A DNA stretch of 64,000 nucleotides, from assembly GCA_050949905.1 (NCBI GenBank), contig JBMNGP010000005.1:440364-504363 (forward strand), written 5' to 3'. The DNA is from DUML01 sp050949905. Its GTDB lineage: Bacteria; Bacillota; Desulfitobacteriia; Desulfitobacteriales; Syntrophobotulaceae. Of this stretch, positions 43,669-53,207 are shown in pieces. The notes under the pieces are model-generated. The model was given only the letters and a program-made list of their open reading frames with translations, made no database searches and was not told the DNA's origin. The stretch's first letter is position 1. Each line of letters begins with the position of its first letter. The position numbers and the translations under genes were made by a program.

Positions 43669-43718
43669 GCCAAAGATCTTCTCAAGCAAGTACTAAGCTC
43701 AAATAAGGACTGAAAAGC

Positions 43719-45047
43719 ATGACTCAGAACAGGAAAAAGGTCTGTACAATTTCTTATGGCTGCCAGATGTCGGAAAGGGATGCTGAGACCTTAACCGCCA
43801 TCTCAGCCCAAAATGGTTATCAACGCACCGCTCTGCCGGAAGAAGCAGATTTAATTATCATTAATACCTGCTGTGTCCGCGAGAGCGCTGAAAACAAAAT
43901 TATCGGCAAAATTGGTCAATTAAAATCCTTAAAAGAACGTAAACCGGACTTGAAAATAGCTGTAGCCGGGTGTATGGTTCAACAACCGGGTCTTCTAGAA
44001 AAATTGCAAAAAAAGGCTCCGCATGTTGATATCTGGACAGGAACCTTTGATCACCATAAATTTGCAGAATTACTGCATACAGCCGGCGAAGGAAACAAAG
44101 TTGCCGCTGTTTCCTGTGATGCTTCCCAAACTTCGGAAGCGGTTCCTATGGCTGAAAAAGGGAAACTAAAAGCCAGCGTTAATATTATGTATGGCTGTGA
44201 CAATTACTGTGCCTATTGTATTGTTCCTTATGTCCGTGGGCGGGAGCGCAGCCGGCCGAAAGAAGTTATTCTTAAGGAACTGAGGTCACTTGCTGAAAAT
44301 GGTTGTCGTGAAGTCACTCTCTTGGGACAGAATGTTAATTCCTATGGGAAAAAAGATAATTTCGAATACGATTTTGCTGACCTACTTAAGGAAGTGGATA
44401 AAATAGACGGTTTAATACGGGTTCGCTTTACAACCTCTCACCCTAAGGATCTAAGCGATAAACTAATTGCCACGGTTGCTGAAGGGAAAAATCTCTGCGA
44501 ACATTTTCATTTTCCTTTTCAAGCCGGCAGCAATAGAATACTTAAGGCTATGAACAGAAAATATACCCGGGAATACTATCTGGAAAGAGTGGAGAGGATC
44601 CTGCAAGAAATTCCTGAAGCCCGCATTACAACTGATATAATTGTAGGCTTTCCCGGTGAAACTGAAGAGGATTTTGAACAGACTTTAGATCTAGTCAAAA
44701 CCGTTCATTTTTCTCAGGCTTTTACCTTCATGTTTTCCAAAAGATCTGGAACCGCCGGAGCAAATTTACCGGAGCAAATACCTTTGGAAGTGAAAAAGTA
44801 TCGCTTGCAAAGGCTGATTGAATTGCAGAATGACCGCAGCCTGGCTTGGAGACAAAAAATGCTTAATAAAACATACGAGATACTCGTCGAAGGTCCCAGT
44901 AAAACTAATCCTGAGCAGCTTACGGGAAGAACACGGGGTAATGAGGTAGTTATTTTTAAAGATAATGTCAATCTAGTTGGCTCTTTAGTGCCCGTTAAGA
45001 TGGTCTCAGCAAATTCTTGGACCTTATTCGGAGAAACGAATCCCTAA
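43719..45047 (+). CDS. miaB: tRNA-2-methylthio-N6-dimethylallyladenosine synthase
   Basis: A 442-residue radical-SAM enzyme that adds a methylthio group to i6A37 of tRNAs reading U-starting codons. The N-terminal UPF0004 domain has cysteines in YGCQMSERD, NTCCVRESAE and VAGCMVQQ, binding the auxiliary [4Fe-4S] cluster; the radical-SAM motif is CDNYCAYCIVPYVRGRERSRP (cysteines about 165-172); the C-terminal TRAM domain (about 375-440) binds tRNA. It acts after MiaA, whose gene lies 10 kb downstream in the same orientation. ATG start with AAGGAC upstream. Confidence 0.96.
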   Translation: MTQNRKKVCTISYGCQMSERDAETLTAISAQNGYQRTALPEEADLIIINTCCVRESAENKIIGKIGQLKSLKERKPDLKIAVAGCMVQQPGLLEKLQKKAPHVDIWTGTFDHHKFAELLHTAGEGNKVAAVSCDASQTSEAVPMAEKGKLKASVNIMYGCDNYCAYCIVPYVRGRERSRPKEVILKELRSLAENGCREVTLLGQNVNSYGKKDNFEYDFADLLKEVDKIDGLIRVRFTTSHPKDLSDKLIATVAEGKNLCEHFHFPFQAGSNRILKAMNRKYTREYYLERVERILQEIPEARITTDIIVGFPGETEEDFEQTLDLVKTVHFSQAFTFMFSKRSGTAGANLPEQIPLEVKKYRLQRLIELQNDRSLAWRQKMLNKTYEILVEGPSKTNPEQLTGRTRGNEVVIFKDNVNLVGSLVPVKMVSANSWTLFGETNP

Positions 45048-45123
45048 TTTTTTTGAAGGATAAACAAGGTGTTTGTAGAATCTTAGTAGTAATGATTCTG
45101 AAGTCCAGACAGGAGGAAAAAAG

Positions 45124-45540
45124 ATGGACTCTGAGGTATACATCAAAGCTTGTGAATTAGCTCAAGCTATCTCCCAAAGTACGGAAGCCAACGAGCTGAG
45201 AAAAGCTGAACAAAGAATTCGTCAAGACAAAGTAGCTAATAATTTAGCTGAACGATGGAAAAAAGTATACGAACGCATCACCAGTCTTCAGAACAGCGGC
45301 CAGCCTCTCACGGAGAATGACGAAAGATCTATCGAATTTATTGAAGCTAAAGTTGAAAATCACCCTCTAATTTTGGATTTTATTGATGCCCACCAGAAAT
45401 TCACTACTATGCTGGAAGAGATTAATGATGTTTTATCAGCATGTTTAACCCTTGAGTGCAATGAACCGGAAGCTGACCAGTGTGTTTCCTGCCCTTCAAA
45501 AGGGCTCTGCAGCATGGATCCCCAGAACTGCGGCTCTTAA
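45124..45540 (+). CDS. YlbF/YmcA-family protein with cysteine-rich C-terminal tail
   Basis: A 138-residue protein. Residues 1-105 are mostly helical and match the YlbF/YmcA (Com_YlbF, DUF964) family; the pattern includes ELRKAEQRIRQDKVANNL and HPLILDFIDAHQKFTTMLEE. In Bacillus the YlbF-YmcA-YaaT complex binds [4Fe-4S] clusters and guides RNase Y and sporulation phosphorelay. Here the last 32 residues hold six cysteines, at 107, 112, 120, 123, 129 and 136, spaced in a manner suited to metal or cluster binding (CVSCPSKGLC). AGGAGG precedes the ATG. It sits between miaB and mutS, where this family is often found. Confidence 0.85.
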   Translation: MDSEVYIKACELAQAISQSTEANELRKAEQRIRQDKVANNLAERWKKVYERITSLQNSGQPLTENDERSIEFIEAKVENHPLILDFIDAHQKFTTMLEEINDVLSACLTLECNEPEADQCVSCPSKGLCSMDPQNCGS

Positions 45541-45586
45541 ATATATTTACTTTTTGATTTTGACTAAGTGACTATTGATATTCTGA

Positions 45587-45611
45587 AGAGCTCAGGGCTC
45601 TTTCTTTTTTA
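45587..45611 (+). terminator. Terminator after the YlbF-family gene
   Basis: AGAGC / GCTCT stem (45587-45591 and 45597-45601) followed by TTCTTTTTT. Confidence 0.75.
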
Positions 45612-45682
45612 GGGTTTGAGAAGATATTTAGTAATTCTTCCTAACTTGGAAACTAAAATATAGTTGTTTAATAGAGGCTAAA

Positions 45683-48235
45683 ATGATGATGACACCAATG
45701 CTTAAGCAATACCAGGAAATAAAAAATAGAGTTCCGGGGGCTATTGTCTTTTTCCGGCTAGGCGACTTTTATGAAATGTTTGGCCAGGATGCGGAAATTG
45801 CCGCACCCCTTTTGGAAATAGCTCTGACAGCAAGAGATGCCGGCAAAGGTACCAAAATACCCATGTGCGGGGTTCCTTATCATGCTGTGGATAGTTATTT
45901 GGCTAAAATGGTGGCTGCAGGCTATAAAGTAGCAATCTGTGAGCAAATGGAAGACCCGCAAACCAGCAAAGGTATTGTTAAAAGAGATATTGTCCGCATT
46001 GTTACTCCCGGAACACTTGATATTATTTCATCAGAAACCGAAAACAATTATTTAGCATGTGTTTATAAGGAAAAAGAATGGGGCTTAGCTTATCTGGATA
46101 TAACGACAGGTGATTTCCGCATAATGCAAACCCCTTCTTTACAAAACCTGCAAGCTGAACTCAATAGAATTGCTCCGGCTGAACTTGTCTTAGCCCAAGA
46201 TTTTGTTTTTGAGGAATTATTTACGGAGTATTACCTAACAAATATTGATAAAAACTGGTTTCGCAAAACCGGAGAATTTACTGCTAGATTTTCGGAGCAA
46301 AGCGAACTTTGGCAGCTGATGCCTATAGCAACAAAGGCAGCAGCAGGTTTATGGCAATATATTAAGCAAAGCATTCCTAATTCCGAACAAAATCATATTT
46401 TAAAAGTATCTGCATCCACTCAGAATTCAACTATGATTTTAGATAAGTGGACAAGAAGAAATTTGGAATTGGTGCAGTCTATCAGAACGAATGATGAAAA
46501 AGGAACCTTATTTTCAATTCTCAATCAAACTAAAACGGCTTTCGGGGCTAGGCTTTTGAGAAATTGGATTCAGCAACCGCTGCTTGACCGCCAGTTTATT
46601 GAAGAACGCTTAGCCACTGTTCAAGAACTGACGGAAAATACTTTTCTGCGTAAAGATTTACAAAAAGCCTTAGAAGCTGTTTATGACCTGGAACGTCTCT
46701 TAGGAAGAATTTCCCTAGGAAAAGCAAATGCCAAGGATCTTTTAGCCTTGGCTGCAACCCTTGCCATCTTACCCCAAATCAGAACTATTATCAACGAAAA
46801 TTCTTCGCAAACTCTAAAGAAGAACCTTGAATACCTTTCTGGGCTCGATGAACTGGCTGAGGAACTGACTGCTGCCATTAATCCTGAAGCTCCTTACTCG
46901 CTGAAAGAAGGAGAGATCATTAAAAGCGGCTATTCCCCCGAAGTTGATCATTTACGTTCCATTTCCTCCGGCGGGAGAGAATGGATTGCCCGCTTAGAAC
47001 AACAGGAGAGGGAAAGAACTAAAATTAAATCCTTAAAAGTTGGCTATAATAAAGTGTTTGGTTATTATATAGAAGTCACTAATGCCAATGCTCACCTTGT
47101 ACCGGACAATTACCAGAGAAAACAAACCTTGGTTAATGCCGAACGTTTTATAACACCTGAGTTAAAAGAATATGAACAACAGGTCCTGCATGCTCAGGAT
47201 AGATTAATAAACTTAGAATATGAACTTTTTAGTGAAATAAAAGCCAAAGTTCTGGCTAAAGCTTCGGCGATTATGCGAGCTTCCCAATCCTTGGCAGAAA
47301 TTGATGTTTTCGTTTCTTTGGCTGAAATTGCTGTACTCTATAATTATCATAAACCGGAATTAAGATCAGATGGTACAATTCTCATCCAAGAGGGAAGGCA
47401 TCCTGTTGTAGAAAGGCTGACAGATAATTTTGTTCCTAATGACACATATTTAACTGCCAAGAAACACTTAGCTTTGATCACGGGCCCTAATATGGCTGGG
47501 AAATCAACTTATATGCGCCAAGTAGCTTTAATAGTACTGATGGCGCAAATTGGTTCTTTTGTTCCGGCCCAAAGAGCATCAATTTCAGTGGTTGACTGCA
47601 TTTATACCAGAGTCGGTGCTGCGGACAATTTGGCTGCAGGGCAAAGTACTTTCATGGTAGAAATGAATGAAGTGGCTCATATTATAAAAAATGCCACCAA
47701 AGATAGCCTTATAATCTTGGATGAAGTGGGCAGAGGAACGGCGACTTTCGATGGCTTAAGCTTAGCCTGGGCAATTGCTGAATACCTTTTGGACAATGAA
47801 TCCCTCCAAACTAAAACTCTTTTTGCTACCCACTATCATGAATTAACTCAGCTGGAAGAACGCTATCCTGCCGCCTTTAACCTGCATGTAGCAGTTAAGG
47901 AACAAGGAGAAGATATTGTCTTTCTTCATAAGATCCTGCCAGGTAAAGCTGACCGCAGTTATGGGCTCCAAGTGGCTAAAATAGCCGGACTTCCTAAACC
48001 TCTTCTCCAAAGGGCGGCAGTAATCCTGGCTGAGCTGGAAAGATCCTCAACCCAGCAAAAAATTGTTAAGGCTGTTGATTCGCATTTCTTACAACCATCT
48101 TTGTTTGATAACAGTCAGACCCATCCACTTCTCAAAGAAATTGAAGAATTGGATATCGATAATTTGACACCTCGTCAAGCTTTGGATTATTTATATGACT
48201 TAGCTAACAGAATTCATAATTCCCAGATAATATAG
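45683..48235 (+). CDS. mutS: DNA mismatch repair protein MutS
   Basis: An 850-residue mismatch sensor. The N-terminal domain has the mismatch-wedge motif FFRLGDFYEMF; connector, lever and clamp domains follow; the ATPase has GPNMAGKSTYMRQVAL (about residue 604), the DEVGRGTATFDGLSLAWA Walker B region and ATHYHELTQL. Length and order are standard. Together with MutL, encoded 3 kb downstream, it removes replication errors. The ATG at 45683 has AGAGGCT upstream; two further ATGs follow at once, so the precise first residue is not certain. A terminator separates it from the previous gene. Confidence 0.97.
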   Translation: MMMTPMLKQYQEIKNRVPGAIVFFRLGDFYEMFGQDAEIAAPLLEIALTARDAGKGTKIPMCGVPYHAVDSYLAKMVAAGYKVAICEQMEDPQTSKGIVKRDIVRIVTPGTLDIISSETENNYLACVYKEKEWGLAYLDITTGDFRIMQTPSLQNLQAELNRIAPAELVLAQDFVFEELFTEYYLTNIDKNWFRKTGEFTARFSEQSELWQLMPIATKAAAGLWQYIKQSIPNSEQNHILKVSASTQNSTMILDKWTRRNLELVQSIRTNDEKGTLFSILNQTKTAFGARLLRNWIQQPLLDRQFIEERLATVQELTENTFLRKDLQKALEAVYDLERLLGRISLGKANAKDLLALAATLAILPQIRTIINENSSQTLKKNLEYLSGLDELAEELTAAINPEAPYSLKEGEIIKSGYSPEVDHLRSISSGGREWIARLEQQERERTKIKSLKVGYNKVFGYYIEVTNANAHLVPDNYQRKQTLVNAERFITPELKEYEQQVLHAQDRLINLEYELFSEIKAKVLAKASAIMRASQSLAEIDVFVSLAEIAVLYNYHKPELRSDGTILIQEGRHPVVERLTDNFVPNDTYLTAKKHLALITGPNMAGKSTYMRQVALIVLMAQIGSFVPAQRASISVVDCIYTRVGAADNLAAGQSTFMVEMNEVAHIIKNATKDSLIILDEVGRGTATFDGLSLAWAIAEYLLDNESLQTKTLFATHYHELTQLEERYPAAFNLHVAVKEQGEDIVFLHKILPGKADRSYGLQVAKIAGLPKPLLQRAAVILAELERSSTQQKIVKAVDSHFLQPSLFDNSQTHPLLKEIEELDIDNLTPRQALDYLYDLANRIHNSQII

Positions 48236-48293
48236 GGAAAATGTCGGGGTTTAGCCTTTAAAAAAATCTATAAAGTATTAGGGGGGAATTACT

Positions 48294-49991
48294 ATGGGCA
48301 GCATTATTGGGATTGATGTCGGCGGCACCTTTACCGATGCCGTCCTAATTACCGGAACGAAGGTTGTTAAAACCGGAAAAATTCCTACCCAGGCGGATAA
48401 TTTATTAGATACCATACTTAATGCCCTGGATTATCTAGGCCTGTCTGAGATTGATTCTCTGGAGCAGATCACTGTCAGCACTACTTTAATAACCAATGCC
48501 ATTTTGCAGAAAAGATTGCCAGCGACAGATCTTATCCTTTTTCCGGGTTCAGGAATGAAACTATCTTCGTTGCCTTGGCCTGTAACATACCGTACTTTAA
48601 GCGGGGAATTAGATTATCGGGGAAGAGTAGTTACTCCTGTGAACCAAAGCGAATGGGAGAGCTTAGCTGATAATCTTTTAGACGATAATCCCAATCCGCG
48701 GGTTGCTATCGTCAGTAAGTTTTCTCATCGCAATAATGTTTTTGAAAAAGAGTTAGCGGCTTATCTTCAAAATAGACTGCCGAATATTTCTCTTGCTTTG
48801 GGCAGTGAATGGGGTCAGGCCAATTTTTACCGCCGCAGTCTAACCACTTACCTTAATCTGGCCTGCAATAAAATGGCAACTGATTTTGCCAGTCAATTGC
48901 AAAATGCCCTGGAAACAAGAGGTTGTCAAGCACCGGTTCAGGTCCTAAAAGCTGATGGGGGGGTTCTGCCTCTTAAAAAAGTCAGGCCGGTGGAATCAAT
49001 CTATTCCGGTCCTGCTGCCAGTGTTCTTGGCGCTTTAGCTTTAAGCGATTTCGCAAACTCTCACGCTGCCGAAAACTCTTATATTGTTGTAGACGTGGGA
49101 GGCACAACCACCGATATTGGCTTAGTTCTATCCGGTAAGCCTCTAATAAGCTCTCGCGGAGCTCAAATTGGCTCTTTTTTAACCAGTGTCCGTTCGCTCG
49201 CCGTGCGTTCCATCCCTGTTGGCGGTGATTCAGCAGTGCTTAAGGGCAATGGTGGTATTGTCCTAGCCGATCACCGTCTTGGTCCCGCGTATTGCCTGGG
49301 GGGAACAACCCCTACTCCTACGGATGCAATGTGCTATTTAGGCCTTATTGCTTATGGCAATTATAACAAAGCCGAGCAAGCTTTAAACAGTCTCTTGCCA
49401 CCAAATCAACAAGACAGGAAATCCCGCCAAAGAGTTGCCGAACAAATCATTAATTTAATGACCGCAAAAATAGCCTGGGCTGTTGAACAGCTCTTAGAGG
49501 AATGGCGTTCTGAACCTGCTTATAAAATCTGGGAAGTTATAAACAAGCCCAAAACTCAGAAGTTCCAAATCCAGTTAAGTGGGGGAGGGGCCGAAGGGAT
49601 TGTCTCGGCCTTGGAAGAACGGCTCCAAACCAAAGTTAGTTGGACTACTTTATCACCAGTTTCCAACGCTATAGGAGCCGCTTTAGCCAAGCCTACTTTT
49701 TCCTGGACTTTAAACCTTGATACATATCTATCCCGCTACCGAATTGAAGAAACGGGGGAACAGGGCAGCTGGACCGGCTCCAAAAAACCACATCGGGAAG
49801 TGGAAAAGTTTCTGTTTGATTTAGCTCAGCAACAAGGAGATAGTATGGGAATCAATGTGGAAAGCCTGGAAATAGAACCTTTCGACTATTTTCCCTTAGT
49901 AGAAGGTTATCACACCGTAGGACAAATAATTCGCGGTTCAGTCCATGTACCGCCAGGTGTAATACATTCTTTGGCCAAGGGGGTTAAATAA
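48294..49991 (+). CDS. Hydantoinase/oxoprolinase family protein (HyuA-like)
   Basis: A 565-residue protein with the hydantoinase A ATP-binding fold: IGIDVGGTFTDAVLITG at the N terminus, STTLITNAILQ, and the second phosphate loop SYIVVDVGGTTTDIGLVLSG (about residue 262). Family members use ATP to open hydantoins, oxoproline or related rings. The usual partner (HyuB) is missing, so this is a short stand-alone form whose substrate is unknown. ATG start with AGGGGGG upstream. Its stop overlaps the start of the HDAC-like gene by one base (TAATG), so the two are translationally coupled, between mutS and mutL. Confidence 0.85.
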   Translation: MGSIIGIDVGGTFTDAVLITGTKVVKTGKIPTQADNLLDTILNALDYLGLSEIDSLEQITVSTTLITNAILQKRLPATDLILFPGSGMKLSSLPWPVTYRTLSGELDYRGRVVTPVNQSEWESLADNLLDDNPNPRVAIVSKFSHRNNVFEKELAAYLQNRLPNISLALGSEWGQANFYRRSLTTYLNLACNKMATDFASQLQNALETRGCQAPVQVLKADGGVLPLKKVRPVESIYSGPAASVLGALALSDFANSHAAENSYIVVDVGGTTTDIGLVLSGKPLISSRGAQIGSFLTSVRSLAVRSIPVGGDSAVLKGNGGIVLADHRLGPAYCLGGTTPTPTDAMCYLGLIAYGNYNKAEQALNSLLPPNQQDRKSRQRVAEQIINLMTAKIAWAVEQLLEEWRSEPAYKIWEVINKPKTQKFQIQLSGGGAEGIVSALEERLQTKVSWTTLSPVSNAIGAALAKPTFSWTLNLDTYLSRYRIEETGEQGSWTGSKKPHREVEKFLFDLAQQQGDSMGINVESLEIEPFDYFPLVEGYHTVGQIIRGSVHVPPGVIHSLAKGVK

Positions 49992-51322
49992 TGAAAAAGA
50001 CCGGTATTATTTTTTTTCCTGCTTTTGATTGGTCACTGGGTGAAACTCATCCTGAAAGGGAGGAGCGCTTACTCTATACCCAGGAGCAAATCTTCGAAGA
50101 AGGAATAATGGATTTACCCCAGATCAAACAATATACCCCTCAAATTGGTGACCTTTTTGATGTTTTAAGGACTCAGGCCGTTTTTCCCGAGCCAGGTGTA
50201 CACAACCTTGAGGCGCATTTAATTGCAGTTGGCAGTTCGTTAATTTTGGGAAAAGCCCTAATGGATCAGGAAATAAATAATGGTTTTGCCCTGGTTCGTC
50301 CTCCCGGCCACCATTCCGGGGCAATTGTTTGGGGCAATCGGGGTTTTTGTACTCTAAACAATGAGGCAATTCTTGTTAACCATCTACGGGCAAATTACGG
50401 AATAAAAAAAGTGGCCATCATTGATACCGATGTCCATCATGGCGATGGCACCCAGGACATCTTTTATCACGATCCCAATGTACTTTGTATCTCCATCCAT
50501 CAGGACGGCAGGACTTTGTACCCGGGAACCGGCTTTACGGAGGAAAAAGGAGGGCCTAATGCCTGGGAAACTACTTTAAATATCCCACTTGTCCCGGGAG
50601 TAGGAGACGAAGGTTTTCTTTATGCTCTGGAAAATTGGGTTCTGCCCCGAATTCAGGAATTTAAACCGGATCTTATTATTAATTCCGCCGGCCAGGATAA
50701 TCATTTTACGGATCCTCTGGCTTCCATGAATGTCTCCGCGCAAGGATACGGCCGCATAACAGAACTAATCCAGCCTGATTTAGCCGTTCTGGAAGGCGGT
50801 TATTCTATCCAAGGGGCGCTGCCTTATGTCAATATGGCTATTCTCCTGGCGCTAGCCGGAGAGGACTATTCAGGGGTTATTGAACTGCAAAAAAATAAGC
50901 GACAAGTAATAGGTGGCACATCTTTTCGCTCCTACTTAAAGAATTTGCAACACCAACATGATAGTACTAAGCCGGCTTGGGATTATCGGAAGGAAAAGTT
51001 CCTACCCGAGGGTACCTGGGTTTACCGCGAAAAAAGTATCTACTACGATACCGATTGGTTTCAAGAACAGCGGCAGGAATATATCCGCCAATGCCGGCAC
51101 TGTGGAGGTACCGTTCTGATAATAACACAAAATCTCCAAACCTATTCCCGAGCCGTTTTAGTAAGGATTCCCTTTGAGGCTTGCTCAGCCTGTTGTCAAG
51201 CCGGCTATGACTTACTGGAAGAATTTAAGTCCAAAGAAAAAATAGTGCTGCTCCAAAATCAAGCGCAAAACGAAGTCCATTTTTGGAAAGATAACAGGGA
51301 AGTGAGATCTTTTGAATCCTAA
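49991..51322 (+). CDS. Histone-deacetylase-family hydrolase with C-terminal zinc ribbon
   Basis: A 443-residue deacetylase-fold protein. Catalytic histidines are in RPPGHHSG (107-108), the zinc ligands in DTDVHHGDGTQ (Asp147, His149) and AGQDNH (Asp236), and the EGGYS loop is at 268. These suggest an active amidohydrolase of the acetoin-utilisation/polyamine-deacetylase type. Residues 365-405 add a four-cysteine zinc ribbon (CRHC at 368-371 and CSAC at 398-401), which I do not recall as standard in this family. Its end overlaps mutL by 11 bp. The substrate is unknown. Confidence 0.88.
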   Translation: MKKTGIIFFPAFDWSLGETHPEREERLLYTQEQIFEEGIMDLPQIKQYTPQIGDLFDVLRTQAVFPEPGVHNLEAHLIAVGSSLILGKALMDQEINNGFALVRPPGHHSGAIVWGNRGFCTLNNEAILVNHLRANYGIKKVAIIDTDVHHGDGTQDIFYHDPNVLCISIHQDGRTLYPGTGFTEEKGGPNAWETTLNIPLVPGVGDEGFLYALENWVLPRIQEFKPDLIINSAGQDNHFTDPLASMNVSAQGYGRITELIQPDLAVLEGGYSIQGALPYVNMAILLALAGEDYSGVIELQKNKRQVIGGTSFRSYLKNLQHQHDSTKPAWDYRKEKFLPEGTWVYREKSIYYDTDWFQEQRQEYIRQCRHCGGTVLIITQNLQTYSRAVLVRIPFEACSACCQAGYDLLEEFKSKEKIVLLQNQAQNEVHFWKDNREVRSFES

Positions 51323-53207
51323 AATCAAAATCCTGGATCAACATTCAATTAACCAGATTGCCGCAGGAGAAGTTGTAGAACGACCTCTTTCCGTTGTTAA
51401 GGAATTAATCGAAAACTCTCTGGACGCTTCGGCCCGCAAGATAGATATAACGGTTCAAGGAGGAGGAACGTCCTTCATCAAAATTAAAGATGACGGAAGC
51501 GGTATTCATTCCACGGATCTTCCTTTAGCTATCCAACCTCATGCCACAAGTAAAATTGAATCAATATCTGACCTGGCAACGCTCAATACTCTCGGCTTTC
51601 GGGGAGAAGCCCTGGCTAGCATTGCTTCCGTTTCCCGGCTTACTATTCTATCTCGTCCGGCAGAGGAATTATCCGGATATGAAATAATAACCGAAGCGGG
51701 CTCAGTCCTGGAGGCTAAGGAAGTAGGGTGCCCGCCCGGTACCACCGTAATTGTTAGGGACTTATTTTTCAACACCCCTGCTCGGCTGAAATTCTTACGT
51801 TCCGACAATACTGAATTTGGTCTAATCTCGGATATGGTCAGCAAGTTAGCACTGGCTCGACCAGATGTTGCTTTTGCTTTGCGTCACCCCAACAATCTTA
51901 TTTTAAATACTCCCGGTACAGGTAACCTCCTGGATGCAATTGCGATGGTTTTAGGTAGCGAGACCGCCAGAAAATTGCTTGCCGTAAGCTACCAAGATGA
52001 AAGCTTGCAAATCCAAGGTTTTATTAGCCCGCCAAGTTTAGTTAGATCATCTTTAAATGCTGTTACTTTTTTAGTTAATGGCCGAGTGATTCGTTCCCAG
52101 CTTTTAAATCAAGCTTTAAAAGAAGGATACTATACTTTAATTCCAACTGGAACATACCCACTAGCCGTCTTGTCTTTAACAATGCCCCCGGCTAATTACG
52201 ATGTTAATGTTCATCCTGCCAAATTGGCCATTAAGTTTAAGGACGAAAAAGAAATTAAAGATAAGATAACCACTATTGTTCGCAAGTGTTTGTTAACTCC
52301 TAACTCTATTCAAAGGATTACTCTTGGAAAACAGAAACACTCTCAACCCGCTGCCGCAGAACATTGGAACGATTTAAAAACTCCGACGATAGGACATAAC
52401 CTTTCATTATTTAAAGGATACCAAGTCCAAAAGAAGGAAATAAGTATTCAGAAGCAACTAGAAGCCCAAAAACAAAAAGATTTCTCCGGCCAAAATTTAA
52501 GCGAAGATAATCCTGCTCCGCAAAAAATTGCCGAGCCCAATGTTTTGCTCTCTGCAGACTCATTTTCTGCTCCCCCTCTAAGTAATCCGGAATCTACTCA
52601 GGAGGCAAACCAGCAAAATCCAGCTTATAAGTTTGCTGAGTTAAGAGCGCTAAGCCAAGTATTCAATACCTATATTTTGGCCACCGATGAGAAAAGCCTG
52701 TATATCATAGATCAGCATGCTGCCCATGAGCGGATAAGGTATGATCAACTCAACAGGCGCCTGCAAGAAAGTAAAGCATCCAGTCAAACCCTCTTAATGC
52801 CGGAAACTATTGATCTTACACCACAGGAAGAAAGTATTTTGTTGGAATACTTTAGCGATCTCCATGAAATGGGCTTTATAATCGAACATTTTGGGGAAAG
52901 AACTTATTTTTTAAGAGGTGTGCCCTTTTGGCCTGACCTTCATAATCCGGGAATGCTTTTACGAATGTTCCTGGATGAAATCCTTACAAACTCAAACCGG
53001 CCAACGATTGAGAAACTACTTGAGCAATGGATTTTTATACTTGCTTGCCGCTCAGCTGTGAAAAGCCAAGATAAATTAACCCTGCAGGAAATGGATGCCC
53101 TCCTCCAACAATTGGGTGCGACTCTTAATCCCTATACTTGCCCCCATGGCCGGCCAACTATAATCGAAATCCCTAAACAGGAATTGGAGAAACGTTTTCA
53201 TAGGTAA
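51312..53207 (+). CDS. mutL: DNA mismatch repair endonuclease MutL
   Basis: A 631-residue protein. The N-terminal GHKL ATPase has IAAGEVVERPLSVVKELIEN, DDGSGI and GFRGEALASIAS; residues 335-440 are a low-complexity linker; the C-terminal dimerisation/endonuclease domain (about 440-631) contains DQHAAHERIRYD, close to the metal motif DQHA(x)2E(x)4E but with Asp as the last residue, plus the CPHGRPTIIEIP zinc motif. The endonuclease therefore looks functional. TTG start inside the end of the HDAC-like gene. Its stop is one base from the convergent M14 peptidase stop. Confidence 0.96.
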   Translation: MNPKIKILDQHSINQIAAGEVVERPLSVVKELIENSLDASARKIDITVQGGGTSFIKIKDDGSGIHSTDLPLAIQPHATSKIESISDLATLNTLGFRGEALASIASVSRLTILSRPAEELSGYEIITEAGSVLEAKEVGCPPGTTVIVRDLFFNTPARLKFLRSDNTEFGLISDMVSKLALARPDVAFALRHPNNLILNTPGTGNLLDAIAMVLGSETARKLLAVSYQDESLQIQGFISPPSLVRSSLNAVTFLVNGRVIRSQLLNQALKEGYYTLIPTGTYPLAVLSLTMPPANYDVNVHPAKLAIKFKDEKEIKDKITTIVRKCLLTPNSIQRITLGKQKHSQPAAAEHWNDLKTPTIGHNLSLFKGYQVQKKEISIQKQLEAQKQKDFSGQNLSEDNPAPQKIAEPNVLLSADSFSAPPLSNPESTQEANQQNPAYKFAELRALSQVFNTYILATDEKSLYIIDQHAAHERIRYDQLNRRLQESKASSQTLLMPETIDLTPQEESILLEYFSDLHEMGFIIEHFGERTYFLRGVPFWPDLHNPGMLLRMFLDEILTNSNRPTIEKLLEQWIFILACRSAVKSQDKLTLQEMDALLQQLGATLNPYTCPHGRPTIIEIPKQELEKRFHR

